Origin: Nanobdellati archaeon
GTDB lineage: Archaea; B1Sed10-29; JAGVWA01
Reading direction: 5' to 3'
DNA length: 64,000 nt
NCBI GenBank assembly: GCA_018304505.1
Contig: JAGVWA010000002.1
Span: 1 to 64,000, forward strand
Below the pieces are notes generated by a model. It made no database searches, was not told where the DNA came from, and was given only the letters and a program-made list of their open reading frames with translations. Positions 49,409 through 58,404 of this stretch are shown here, in pieces; position 1 is the stretch's first letter, and each line of letters opens with the position of its first letter. The translations under genes and the position numbers were made by a program.

Positions 49409-50947
49409 ATGGGGCAACCTGGGAAGTTGGCTGAAGAACGCAGCAATGCGAAGATTTTTTCGGGTGAGCCGTGGAATTTTTATTATATAACGAAACCACA
49501 TTTGAGCGATGATGAGCGCGAATTCATTGCGCTGATCGAGGAATCGGTTCTTGCTGATTACACAGCCCATGATCTGGAAATCATGATGCTTAAGGACAAG
49601 AAGCGTGAGAAGTTCATCGAGAAGGTCAATGATCTTTTGAGGGGTCTGCGGGAAAAAGTGGGTGTGTTTTCGGGCTCTGAGGAGGACAGGCAGCTCATTA
49701 TCGAGAAGGTTAGCGATTTCATCGGCAAGCATGCGCCTTTTGTCGAGCAAAGGGATTACGTTGTCGGGGCAATCGTGAAGGACATGGTGGGGCTTGGCAG
49801 GCTAAGTGACCTCTTGGAAGACGGGTATCTTGAGGAAATAATGGTAAACGGGCCTGCGAAAAAGGTTTTTGTCTATGACAGGACCCACGGGCTGTGCGAA
49901 ACGAACGTTGAGTTTGAAGACGACGCGCAAATCCAATTTCTAGTAAAGAAAATTTCTGATTACGTTAAGAAAGATGTGTCAACAGAACAGCCGCTTATCG
50001 ACGCGCGCCTGCCTGATGGCTCACGAGTCAACGCGACAATTCCACCAGCATCCCCCAAGGGCACGTCAATTACTATCCGGAAGTTCAGAAAGAAACCGAT
50101 AACTATAACTGAACTGATCGCCAGCGGGACACTAACGAGCGACTTGGCCGCGTTTTTCTGGATGGCCATCGAGGGGCTGCATGTTTACCCTGCGAATTTC
50201 GTCATCGCCGGCGGCACGGGAAGTGGCAAGACCAGCACGATGAATGCGCTTTCCGTGTTCATCCCGCCGCATGAGCGCCTTGTCACGATTGAGGACACGC
50301 TTGAGTTGAATTTGTATGATCGGGAAAACTGGATACAGCTAGAGGCCAGGCCGGGAATAGGCGCGAAACCGCTTGAAATGAATGACCTCTTAGTGAATTC
50401 GCTGCGCATGAGGCCCGATAGGGTTTTGGTTGGTGAAGTCAGGGGCCCGGAGGCCAACACCATGTTCATCGCAATGGACACTGGCCATCAGGGGGTCATG
50501 TCGACATTGCATGCAAACACGGGCCGTGAAACAATTCTCAGGCTGCAGAGCGCGCCCATGAGTGTGCCAAATGCCCTGTTCAGTTTGCTCGACCTGGTGG
50601 TTGTGCAGCACAGGATGTATCATCCGAAAAAGGGGCTTGTGAGGAAGGTCGTCGAGGTTTCGGAAGCCAGCGTGATGGAGGACAAGGTCCTGCTTTCAAA
50701 CCTCTACAACTACGACCGCGATGCTGACGCAATAAAGCGAAGCAGCCTCCCGTCTAGGTATTTTGAACGCCTTTCATATTACACCGGCCTGAGCATCAAC
50801 GATGTCAGGGATGAGCACACCGCGCGCAAGCTGGTTCTGGATTACCTTGTTAAGAAAAAAATATTTGACTACCAAACGATCAGGCAGATGGCGTTCGATT
50901 ACTATTCTGACCCAGAGAAGGTCATCAAGAAAATTGGCACAGCCTAA
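49409..50947 (+). CDS. Pilus-type secretion ATPase (CpaF/TadA-like), second copy
   Basis: 512 residues. A hexameric T2SSE/VirB11-class ATPase: N-terminal domain, YLEEIMVNGP, RLPDGSRVNATIPP, FVIAGGTGSGKTSTMNAL (Walker A about 268-276), VTIEDTLELNL (Asp box), RMRPDRVLVGEVRGPEA (Walker B) and STLHANTG (His box). More typical of CpaF/TadA than the ATPase at 7409 and fully motif-complete. No membrane platform or pilin gene adjoins it, so it either serves the pili encoded elsewhere (perhaps retraction or a second pilus) or has another secretion role. Confidence 0.88.
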   Translation: MGQPGKLAEERSNAKIFSGEPWNFYYITKPHLSDDEREFIALIEESVLADYTAHDLEIMMLKDKKREKFIEKVNDLLRGLREKVGVFSGSEEDRQLIIEKVSDFIGKHAPFVEQRDYVVGAIVKDMVGLGRLSDLLEDGYLEEIMVNGPAKKVFVYDRTHGLCETNVEFEDDAQIQFLVKKISDYVKKDVSTEQPLIDARLPDGSRVNATIPPASPKGTSITIRKFRKKPITITELIASGTLTSDLAAFFWMAIEGLHVYPANFVIAGGTGSGKTSTMNALSVFIPPHERLVTIEDTLELNLYDRENWIQLEARPGIGAKPLEMNDLLVNSLRMRPDRVLVGEVRGPEANTMFIAMDTGHQGVMSTLHANTGRETILRLQSAPMSVPNALFSLLDLVVVQHRMYHPKKGLVRKVVEVSEASVMEDKVLLSNLYNYDRDADAIKRSSLPSRYFERLSYYTGLSINDVRDEHTARKLVLDYLVKKKIFDYQTIRQMAFDYYSDPEKVIKKIGTA

Positions 50948-52791
50948 CCCGCAGGGGCATTGTCGCCCTGTACTACAACAGCCGTTATGCGCACCTCTGT
51001 TTCTTTGCCGTCAAGCGTGTCCCAGTAATCGATCTGCAGCCCGGGTGTTCTGGTGATGCCGTGGCATATGCCATCTGCAATGCCGAGCATTTCTATCTGC
51101 GCTTCCTCATAGGTGAAATTCTGAACAGGGCAGTGAACGCTGACGATCTTTGCAGGAAACAGGAGGTTCCATGAAATAATCATTACCGCGATAAGCAGCG
51201 GCACTGCGATTGCAACGGCTATCTTGTGCTTCGAGAGCTTGCCCATCACGGTTTCCGGTTTTTCTTCCTCCTCAAGTTCCATGACCTCTTCGCCCTCAAG
51301 CCGCAGGATGTTCTTTTCGTACAGCTTCTCGATCGCGCTTTCAATCAGTTCGGTCGACATTTTCAAGTCAAGTGAGGATTCGCGCAGGTTGATGCGGCCC
51401 TTGTTTTTTATCACATAGTTTAGGATGTCTGTAAGGAACGGCGTCGGCGCAGTGTCTTGAAGGATCACGAACGTCTTGTTCATGTCCAGGCGTTGGAGTT
51501 TCTTTTTTGGCTTTCGGGTATAGTGTTCTATGAACCGCTGTACGGCCAAGTTGTTGGTTGCCTGGAAACCAAGAAGAATCAACAGTGTCACCGACACGAT
51601 GATGAAGTAATTCAAAAATGGATTTTTGGGTTTTTCGGAAAACACGAAAGCCGTGGCCTTGAAGTAATTATTGACTGATGAGTTATCGTTTGGCAGCGTG
51701 TGCACTTCAGGTATTGGCTCTTCGTATATTATTTCCCTTCTGCCGATGCTTATGTCTGCTGCTGATGCCGCTGAGATGTCTACCCACCCTTCTTCTAAGC
51801 CCCTGAACACCCTGATCCAACCAGTTGTTTTGTTTGATACGTCAGTGCCGATCATTACCCTGCAGGGTAGCAGTGCGCTGATGCACAGAGCTTTTACAAC
51901 CGCGATTTGTTCATTTGATATTAGTTCTTTGCCAATCAGATTTATTGTTGTAAAGTTTTCAAGAATATCCCCTCCTGCTGTGGCGTAGTCCAGCCTCAAT
52001 CTGTCCCGCAGTGTAAAGAATCTTGTCAGGATGTTGATTCTGCGCACGTCCAACGGGGGGACGGTGCCGTTGATTATGAACAGCGGGTCCCTGAAAAGGC
52101 CGGTGAACTCTGTCGGGAATTCCTCAGAGGCTTTCTTTTGCACATTGAACGGAAAGAAGCGCAGGAAATGTTCCTCTTTTTGGCCTGGTGCGAGGGTCTT
52201 GCTTATAGCGAATTTTTTCTCTGGCAGCCTGATGAAGTTTTGGGGGGGTTGTTCCAGGCCCCCGGAAAAGAGCACTGCGATGGTCGGACCTTGGGTGTCT
52301 TCTGGCATTACTATCAGGTATGTGTTGCGCTCTTCGTCATACTCCTTTGGGCTGAAAACGGTTATAGCACCGCTGATTTTTTTGATTGTGTATTCAATTG
52401 TTATGTTTATCGGCGCAGTGTTTCGGTTTTCAAGTTTGATATTGCTTTCAATGTATTCGTCCGCGATGGTCAATTCCCTGATCAGCTCTGCCTTGTCGGT
52501 CAGGTCCCGATTTGTCAAAACATACGCATCTTCGCCTGTTTTTGGAACATCAAGATCGAACTCGAGTGGCTTTGAAAGCTCTGTGCCGTCAACTGTTACG
52601 CGCGGGCTCAGTGTAATCAGGTAAGTACCGGACACGCGCGAGAATTCCGTGGCATTGATCGGCAGGTGCATGGCGTAATTTTCGCTGTACAGCACGTAAT
52701 CCTCGTTGTACTTGTTAAAGTAGTCGATCGCCATTGCGGGCGTAAGCATCAGCGTGATGATCAACAGTATGTACAGGTTTTTCTTTTTCAT
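50944..52791 (-). CDS. Exported transglutaminase-like domain joined to a cytoplasmic winged helix
   Basis: 615 residues. Signal peptide (1-21), an exported beta domain (22-260), a degenerate transglutaminase-like domain (about 270-345: Cys in VVKALCISALLPCRVMIG and TTGWIRVFRGLEEGWVDIS, where the usual His-Ala-Trp has no His), a membrane helix (about 393-411), a cytoplasmic winged-helix-like domain (about 435-505), a second helix (525-545) and a short exported or cytoplasmic end. If the topology is right, a surface sensor is joined to a DNA- or protein-binding domain inside. Overlaps the thpR stop by 4 bp. Confidence 0.65.
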   Translation of the reverse strand: MKKKNLYILLIITLMLTPAMAIDYFNKYNEDYVLYSENYAMHLPINATEFSRVSGTYLITLSPRVTVDGTELSKPLEFDLDVPKTGEDAYVLTNRDLTDKAELIRELTIADEYIESNIKLENRNTAPINITIEYTIKKISGAITVFSPKEYDEERNTYLIVMPEDTQGPTIAVLFSGGLEQPPQNFIRLPEKKFAISKTLAPGQKEEHFLRFFPFNVQKKASEEFPTEFTGLFRDPLFIINGTVPPLDVRRINILTRFFTLRDRLRLDYATAGGDILENFTTINLIGKELISNEQIAVVKALCISALLPCRVMIGTDVSNKTTGWIRVFRGLEEGWVDISAASAADISIGRREIIYEEPIPEVHTLPNDNSSVNNYFKATAFVFSEKPKNPFLNYFIIVSVTLLILLGFQATNNLAVQRFIEHYTRKPKKKLQRLDMNKTFVILQDTAPTPFLTDILNYVIKNKGRINLRESSLDLKMSTELIESAIEKLYEKNILRLEGEEVMELEEEEKPETVMGKLSKHKIAVAIAVPLLIAVMIISWNLLFPAKIVSVHCPVQNFTYEEAQIEMLGIADGICHGITRTPGLQIDYWDTLDGKETEVRITAVVVQGDNAPAG

Positions 52792-53321
52792 TTGAGTTCA
52801 ACTTCATGAATCGTTTCATACAAGGGGCCTTGTTCGGTGAGGGTGCTTTTAATGAGCTCTATTTTCATAACACGCACGTCTCTATTATATTCTTTGTTCA
52901 GCACATCATGCACTTCCTCAGGGGGCCTTCCCTTGGCGCGCGCCAGGGTTATGTGCGGCTTGTACCCCTGTTCCTTCATAAACCCGAGTCCAGCAAGCTT
53001 TTCCTCAAGGTGGCTGTGTAGCTTCATCAATGGCTCTGATTCAACGCCAAGCCAAACCACGCGTATGAATTTTTTGTCCGGAAAAACCCCTAGGTTGCTG
53101 AGGCGCAGGTCAAAAGCGTTAGTCTCGGCGCTTGCCGCGATTTCGTCAAGAATACTCTTTATCTGCCCGGCCTGCTCTTCATCTATGTCGCCGAGGAATT
53201 TCAGGTTCAGGTGCATGACTTCTGGTTTCACTAGCCGCAGCTCCTTGAATTTCCCCAGCTTGTCGATTATTTCGAGCAGTCCCTTGTCAGCCTTGATTCT
53301 TATGCCGATGAAAGCCCTCAT
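52788..53321 (-). CDS. thpR: RNA 2',3'-cyclic phosphodiesterase / 2'-5' RNA ligase
   Basis: 177 residues, the normal length of ThpR. The 2H fold has two catalytic motifs: HLNLKFLGD (about residue 37) and HITLARAKG (about 125). The first is H-x-N instead of the more common H-x-T/S, a conservative change; the second is standard. Opens a short operon with the transglutaminase-like gene. Acts on RNA 2',3'-cyclic ends, possibly in tRNA repair together with cca. Confidence 0.88.
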   Translation of the reverse strand: MRAFIGIRIKADKGLLEIIDKLGKFKELRLVKPEVMHLNLKFLGDIDEEQAGQIKSILDEIAASAETNAFDLRLSNLGVFPDKKFIRVVWLGVESEPLMKLHSHLEEKLAGLGFMKEQGYKPHITLARAKGRPPEEVHDVLNKEYNRDVRVMKIELIKSTLTEQGPLYETIHEVELK

Positions 53322-53387
53322 GGGTATATGAAGAACCGCGGCTTTTAATTCCTTTTGCTCATTTCTCGGTCCATTCTGCTTTGGCTG

Positions 53388-55151
53388 CTAGATGATTTTC
53401 AGAAAATTAATTTTCTTGTTATTTACCATTTCCTTGTCGCTAGTCTCGAGGCATTTTCCTGCAGGAAAGTACTGCTGCATCTCCTCATGGTTTCCGATGC
53501 TTGTTGAGATGGACTTGTTCAGGCCCTCGCGCCGGTTGGAATTCTCGAAATGGCTAAGGCACTCCGGGTCTTCTACGAGACCGAGCTGCACGTTGATTTC
53601 CGTGTCTTTTGTAAACTCGCGCAGGTGCTTTTTTGAAAAACGTAGTATGCGGCCGATGATTTTGCTGTCGCCATAATACTCGGCGGTTTCCTGCAGGCCG
53701 TAGTATGAGATGATGTTCTGGAAGTTGTTGAACCGTATGTACTCCTCGTTGTCATAGGCCTGCGTTAAGAATCCCAGCGTCTTGTCTTTGTAAAGCCGGT
53801 CTTGCATGACGTCTTTCTTTATCCGCATTATCTCCACCGCGGCCTTCATGTCCCTTGCGAGCTCGTCATATAAGGCGTTTTCGTCTTGCGATTTTAGGAC
53901 ATGCTTTAAGACATTTAATGATACAGACTGCATGGTGCCGCTCCTTAATGAACGGGTTTCCCTGCCAGAAAGCACGTTGCCGGCTAGCATGCTTTCGTTG
54001 CTTTCCTGTTTCAGGTAGTAGATCCCCTTTTGCAGCTCCGTCTCGGGTTTCTTTATGCGCCTGTGTTTTATGCATATGCGCGGATGATTAAACGGTTTTG
54101 CCTCGTAGTCTCCCTGAATGAACGCCTTTACAAGTGCGTCCTTGAATTTTCGGGCTTCTTCGCTGTAATGCGAATACGGGGCCTTTGAGCCTGGCACAGG
54201 AGCATGTTCTTTTTTCAAAAAATCCGGGACCTCGTTGTCAAGGTTAATGGTAAACGCGTCCGGGTTTTGTTGCGAATTGCTGAGTTCGTAGAGGAAAACC
54301 TGCGCGATCTGCTCGATGTCTTTGTCAGATTTCTTTTCAAGGTATGGGGAAATAAAGATGTTGAAGAAATCGAAGCCAGCGCCCTTGCCGAGGTACTGTT
54401 TCGACGTAAGCAATACCCGGGCAGCGTGGGATGCGACAACCTGGGCGTGCTTTGGCGGGCCAGTGCTGGGAATTCCATGAATCCTGACTCCATGGCGCAG
54501 GAATGGCCGGAGGTCGTTCTGTATGCTCTCTGGGCACGTTGGAAAGTTGTCTAAGTTGTGTATGAACAGGTCAGCGTTCAGGTGAGACTGCGCAATGTTA
54601 AATGGCAGTACCCGTGTTAACGTGTATTCACGCAGCATGGCCTGGCCGAAACCGGTCGTCATTTCTATGGGGCTCTGTTTCTGCTCCTCAATGATTTTTG
54701 AGATGTCGTAAACCGGCAAACCTGCCCGCGTGTATCTGGTTTTGTAAGTTGTGAGCCGTTTGTCGAGTAGCATAACGTTCGCCATTTCCCGAATCAGGGG
54801 CGAGCTGATGTCCTTCAGCTGGAGCCGCCTGATGTCATCCTCGATCTCTTGCGCGATTTCCATCGCGGTTATCCTTGGGAGCCGCGTTTCCTTGATCAGT
54901 GACCGCGTTATAAAGCTGCGGTCGAATGATTCCAGTGTGTTTCTTGATGTCCGGACCTTGATTGAGTGGTAGTCATCGAACTGTTTCGCAGCATCCGGGG
55001 ACAATTCGCTGAGGACTTTCGCTATTTTGTTTGTGATCGCCTTGTTTGTCTCAGGCAGCGTGTCGATTTCTAGCGCAACTTGGGACGCAAGCCAGAACGA
55101 GAGGCCCGCTTCTTGGCACTTCTTCACTATAATGTTCTTGGACACACTCAT
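53388..55151 (-). CDS. ATP-cone protein resembling anaerobic ribonucleotide reductase, no glycyl radical
   Basis: 587 residues. An ATP-cone-like domain (about 40-140: SFDRSFITRSLIKETRLP, SPLIREMANVMLLDKRL, YKTRYTRAGLPVYDIS) is followed by a region with the helical pattern of class III ribonucleotide reductase (NrdD), such as FFNIFISPYLEKKSD and QVFLYELSNSQQNPDAFTINLD. The C terminus (PAGKCLETSDKEMVNNKK) lacks the RxxGY glycyl-radical loop and zinc cysteines, and the protein is 100 or more residues short of usual NrdD. It may be a regulator or a different enzyme. Faces the Lrp-type regulator across 34 bp. Confidence 0.55.
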   Translation of the reverse strand: MSVSKNIIVKKCQEAGLSFWLASQVALEIDTLPETNKAITNKIAKVLSELSPDAAKQFDDYHSIKVRTSRNTLESFDRSFITRSLIKETRLPRITAMEIAQEIEDDIRRLQLKDISSPLIREMANVMLLDKRLTTYKTRYTRAGLPVYDISKIIEEQKQSPIEMTTGFGQAMLREYTLTRVLPFNIAQSHLNADLFIHNLDNFPTCPESIQNDLRPFLRHGVRIHGIPSTGPPKHAQVVASHAARVLLTSKQYLGKGAGFDFFNIFISPYLEKKSDKDIEQIAQVFLYELSNSQQNPDAFTINLDNEVPDFLKKEHAPVPGSKAPYSHYSEEARKFKDALVKAFIQGDYEAKPFNHPRICIKHRRIKKPETELQKGIYYLKQESNESMLAGNVLSGRETRSLRSGTMQSVSLNVLKHVLKSQDENALYDELARDMKAAVEIMRIKKDVMQDRLYKDKTLGFLTQAYDNEEYIRFNNFQNIISYYGLQETAEYYGDSKIIGRILRFSKKHLREFTKDTEINVQLGLVEDPECLSHFENSNRREGLNKSISTSIGNHEEMQQYFPAGKCLETSDKEMVNNKKINFLKII

Positions 55152-55185
55152 ACCTTTATTTACACCTTTTCACAAATAATAAGGT
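55152..55185. promoter_or_regulatory. 34-bp two-way promoter
   Basis: CTTTATTTAC (55155-55164) serves the Lrp-type gene at 55186; on the minus strand CTTATTATTT (about 55174-55183) serves the gene at 55151. Same compact geometry as 44288-44320 and 49378-49408. The Lrp-type regulator could bind here and control both genes. Confidence 0.5.
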
Positions 55186-55605
55186 ATGGAAGACGTTGAC
55201 GAAATCGATGCAAAGCTGCTTTCAATGCTCGCAGAGGACTCAAGGCAGTCGTACACCGACCTTGCTAAGACCCTGAATTTGAGCGACGTGGCCGTGAAAA
55301 AACGCATCGACAAACTCATGGAGAAAAAAATCATTACGAACTTTTCAATAACCGTAGACCAGGCAAAGCTCGGCAAGGCGCTGCACTCATTTCTCCTGCT
55401 TCGCACAAATCCGACAGAGACGGACAGCATCCTCGCGGAACTAAGGAAGATACCGGACATTGGAAGGATATCGAGCGCCCTCGGCCCTTTTGACATCGTT
55501 ATTGAAATACACACGTCAAAAATCAGCGACCTGAAACGCCTAACCGAGGAGGACATCGGAAACCTAAAGGGCGTTATTGAAGTTAGAACCCTCATTATGA
55601 CATGA
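55186..55605 (+). CDS. Lrp/AsnC-family transcription regulator
   Basis: 139 residues. N-terminal winged helix-turn-helix (IDAKLLSMLAEDSRQSYTDL, LNLSDVAVKKRIDKLMEK, about 6-50) and C-terminal RAM/ligand-binding alpha-beta domain (about 60-139). Typical length. It probably senses an amino acid and binds as an octamer; the neighbouring NrdD-like gene, read the other way from a shared promoter, is a likely target. Its stop overlaps a possible start of the next gene. Confidence 0.9.
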   Translation: MEDVDEIDAKLLSMLAEDSRQSYTDLAKTLNLSDVAVKKRIDKLMEKKIITNFSITVDQAKLGKALHSFLLLRTNPTETDSILAELRKIPDIGRISSALGPFDIVIEIHTSKISDLKRLTEEDIGNLKGVIEVRTLIMT

Positions 55606-55646
55606 CATTAAGGCATGACATAGTGCAGGGGCACTGGGGCATTGTT

Positions 55647-55934
55647 ATGAAAGTCGAAATTGATTTGATGAAAACCGAATCCCCTGAGGCACTTGTTGAC
55701 GCGCTCCGCGGCGTGTTCAGCTCCTTCAGCGTCACAGGGCAGCGCGCGGACAAAATACTCGGAAGCATTGATGATGCGGACTTCGAAAGTGAATTCAAGC
55801 TGCGGGGGCCTGAATTCCTCAAGCAGTCAATGGAGGAACAAGGGTACATAGACCTTAGCAAGATGGCATTGCTGGCCAAAAAGCTGGGGCCCGACCAGGG
55901 CTTTCCGCTGGGCAAAATCAGGGTTTTTCGATGA
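55647..55934 (+). CDS. Small unknown protein
   Basis: 95 residues from MKVEIDLMKTESPEALVDAL; an ATG at 55602 overlapping the regulator's stop (ATGA) is possible and would give 110. A strand then a helix, then a Lys/Asp-rich middle. It follows the Lrp-type gene in the same transcript. No family recognised. Confidence 0.5.
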   Translation: MKVEIDLMKTESPEALVDALRGVFSSFSVTGQRADKILGSIDDADFESEFKLRGPEFLKQSMEEQGYIDLSKMALLAKKLGPDQGFPLGKIRVFR

Positions 55935-55962
55935 AAACCATATATAATAAGAAGGCCATAAT

Positions 55963-56739
55963 ATGCTCATGAGCAAGCTCTGGAAGCCATTGGTGCTTTT
56001 GCTGGTGCTGTTATCCATAGGCCTCTCGACCCTGAATCTGGAGTCCCCGACGCTGTATGAAGGCTCTTCGCTGTGGCAAATCGGGCCGGGCCAGCAAACA
56101 ACCCTGGTGTTCTCGCGGAAATTTGGCGACCAAACATTTCCATGGGACGCGCTGCAGCTTGACGTTCCAAATGGATGGCAGTACTCGACCTCATTGCAGG
56201 CTGACACAATCACTGCTAGCCTGAAAGTTGGGCAAAAAGCAGTGCCTGGAGAATATGTCATTAAAGCCACGCTGCTGACGAACCTCGGAACCAGGATGCC
56301 GGAGTCAAAGGATTTTAAGCTCACAGTGACAGACAAGCCATACGTGGTGATGATACCGGCAGAGATCAGGGCACCGGCGGGCAGGAAAACGCAGGTAGAA
56401 TTTACAATCGAGTCAAGGTCTATAAGCCAGGATGAATTGATGTTCGACAAGATCAGTGGCCTCCCAAGCGCTTGGTCCAGCGAAACGCGGGCGGTGCTTG
56501 AACCAGGTGCCAGCCAGGCAATGACATTCTACATAACCCCAGAACAGGAAGGCCTCTTTGAAGTTGAATTCAGATATCAGAGCGCCTCAGGAGACTCAAG
56601 GGCGAGAAAGAGCATAGTGATAGTAAAGCCCACCTTGGAGTCAACGCTTAAGGGTTTCAGCCAAGGGGTTGTGCTGACGCCGAATGTGCTGCAGCCGTTC
56701 TATTCATTAATCAGTTTGCTCGCGTCCGTACTATACTAA
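55963..56739 (+). CDS. Exported protein with Ig-like beta domains
   Basis: 258 residues. A signal peptide (about 1-25; the start could be the second ATG at 55969), two beta-sandwich domains (about 30-120 and 125-215, of the NEW3/CARDB-like type seen in archaeal surface proteins: FKLTVTDKPYVVMIPAEI, GLFEVEFRYQS), and a hydrophobic C terminus (about 235-258) that may anchor it. TATA CATATATAATAAG (about 55939-55951) lies 20-25 bp upstream. Function unknown. Confidence 0.6.
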   Translation: MLMSKLWKPLVLLLVLLSIGLSTLNLESPTLYEGSSLWQIGPGQQTTLVFSRKFGDQTFPWDALQLDVPNGWQYSTSLQADTITASLKVGQKAVPGEYVIKATLLTNLGTRMPESKDFKLTVTDKPYVVMIPAEIRAPAGRKTQVEFTIESRSISQDELMFDKISGLPSAWSSETRAVLEPGASQAMTFYITPEQEGLFEVEFRYQSASGDSRARKSIVIVKPTLESTLKGFSQGVVLTPNVLQPFYSLISLLASVLY

Positions 56740-56809
56740 TCAATCAATGGGCCAGCCAATCAATCAATAGGCAACTGATGTATAACTCTCATATGATGGT
56801 GGGATAATA

Positions 56810-58378
56810 ATGACGACCGAAGCTGTTTTTCAGGGCATAGTTGGAAAAATCGTAAGCGGGGAGATCACGACAAAAGCCCAGTTGACAGAAGAGAAGAAGC
56901 GCATCTCGAAAATCAACAGGCTTAACAAGGTCATCCGCGACTCCGATATACTCAGCTGCGCTTCTGAAAACACCGACCAGGTCATTGATCTGCTCAGGAA
57001 AAAGGACACGCGGACCATCAGCGGCGTGACACCGTTGGCGATAATGACGCCGCCGCTGGCATGCCCGCCGCAGGCGCAGTGCATCTACTGTCCGGGCGGG
57101 CCAAAAGTAGGCTCAGCAAAGGCATACACAGGGTTCGAGCCAGCAGCTCGCAGAGCTAAGGCATTCAACTTCGACTCATATGAACAAGCCAAAAACCGCA
57201 TTCAGCAATTCCTCAATACAGGCCACAGTGCAGACAAACTCGAGCTCATTATTATGGGCGGCACATTCACGTACCAAAACCCGCGCTTCCAGGACAGGTT
57301 CATGAAAGGCTGCCTAGACGCCATGAACAACAACATTTCGGAAACGTATGACCAAGCCAAACTTTTTAACGAAACCGCACAGCACAGGTGCATTGGAATG
57401 ACCTTCGAAACGCGCCCCGACTGCTGCGGAAAAAACGAAATCGATAGGATGCTGTACTATGGAGGCACCCGAGTAGAACTCGGGGTTCAAAATCCAGACA
57501 ACGAAATTTACAAAATCATCAAGCGGGGGCACACCCGCGAGCACGTCATTCAAGCAACGCGCGATCTAAAGGAATCAGCGTTTAAGGTCTTGTACCACGT
57601 GATGCCAGGGCTGCCGGGATCAAGTCCGGGCAAGGACGTTGAAATGTTTAAGGGTCTTTTCGAGAACCAGGACTTCAGACCCGACATGCTCAAGATCTAC
57701 CCATGCCTTTTGGTAGACCAGAAGTACGGCCTCACAGGCACTTATGACTTATGGAAAAACGGAGAATGGGAACCGTACAACGACGAGCAGGCCGCGCAAG
57801 TAATAGCACAGGCGCACAAATACATTCCAAGGTATTGCCGAGTAATGCGAATTCAGAGAGACATACCAACAAACCTCCTCGTTACGGGAATCAAGTACGC
57901 TAACCTCAGGCAGCTCGTTGACGCGGAAATGCAAAACCAAGGTATACAGTGCCAGTGCATCCGCTGCAGGGAAATCAAAAACCGCGTACCAGAAAAAATC
58001 GAGTTGCGAAGAATCGATTACGAAGCCTCACAAGGCCGAGAAGTTTTCCTATCGCTCGACGACGCCGACAGAGATAAGATCATCGGCTTCATCAGGCTCA
58101 GGCTACCAAGGAAGCCATGGAGGTCAGAACTGCAAGGCAACACGGCCCTTGTCCGAGAATTGCACGTGTACGGAAAATCGTTGCAAGTCGGCCACAAAGA
58201 CGACAAGGCGGTGCAGCACAAAGGCCACGGCAAGCGATTACTGAAAGAGGCAGAAGAAATCGCCAAGGACGAGTTTGGAATGGACAACCTCGCTGTGATT
58301 TCCGGCATTGGGGTCAGGCCATATTATTACAAGCAGGGCTACAAGCCAGAAGGAGCCTACGTCACGAAGAAACTTTAA
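56810..58378 (+). CDS. elp3: tRNA uridine(34) acetyl-/carboxymethyl-forming enzyme, Elp3
   Basis: 522 residues. Modifies wobble uridine of tRNA (cm5U family). N-terminal tRNA-binding helix, radical SAM domain with CPPQAQCIYC (iron-sulfur cysteines at about 85, 91 and 94) and GGTFTYQNPRF, then Zn-binding CQCIRCREI and a GNAT acetyltransferase domain (about 400-522) with GKRLLKEAEEIA and VRPYYYKQGYKPEG. Archaeal Elp3 acts alone, and this one is complete. gatD follows after 26 bp. Confidence 0.93.
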   Translation: MTTEAVFQGIVGKIVSGEITTKAQLTEEKKRISKINRLNKVIRDSDILSCASENTDQVIDLLRKKDTRTISGVTPLAIMTPPLACPPQAQCIYCPGGPKVGSAKAYTGFEPAARRAKAFNFDSYEQAKNRIQQFLNTGHSADKLELIIMGGTFTYQNPRFQDRFMKGCLDAMNNNISETYDQAKLFNETAQHRCIGMTFETRPDCCGKNEIDRMLYYGGTRVELGVQNPDNEIYKIIKRGHTREHVIQATRDLKESAFKVLYHVMPGLPGSSPGKDVEMFKGLFENQDFRPDMLKIYPCLLVDQKYGLTGTYDLWKNGEWEPYNDEQAAQVIAQAHKYIPRYCRVMRIQRDIPTNLLVTGIKYANLRQLVDAEMQNQGIQCQCIRCREIKNRVPEKIELRRIDYEASQGREVFLSLDDADRDKIIGFIRLRLPRKPWRSELQGNTALVRELHVYGKSLQVGHKDDKAVQHKGHGKRLLKEAEEIAKDEFGMDNLAVISGIGVRPYYYKQGYKPEGAYVTKKL

Positions 58379-58404
58379 ATGAAACAAACGCATAAAGGGA
58401 TATA

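Noticed and set aside
57918-58395. Alternate plus-strand frames inside elp3
   Set aside because: Lys/Arg/Ser-rich out-of-frame readings of the acetyltransferase domain of elp3.
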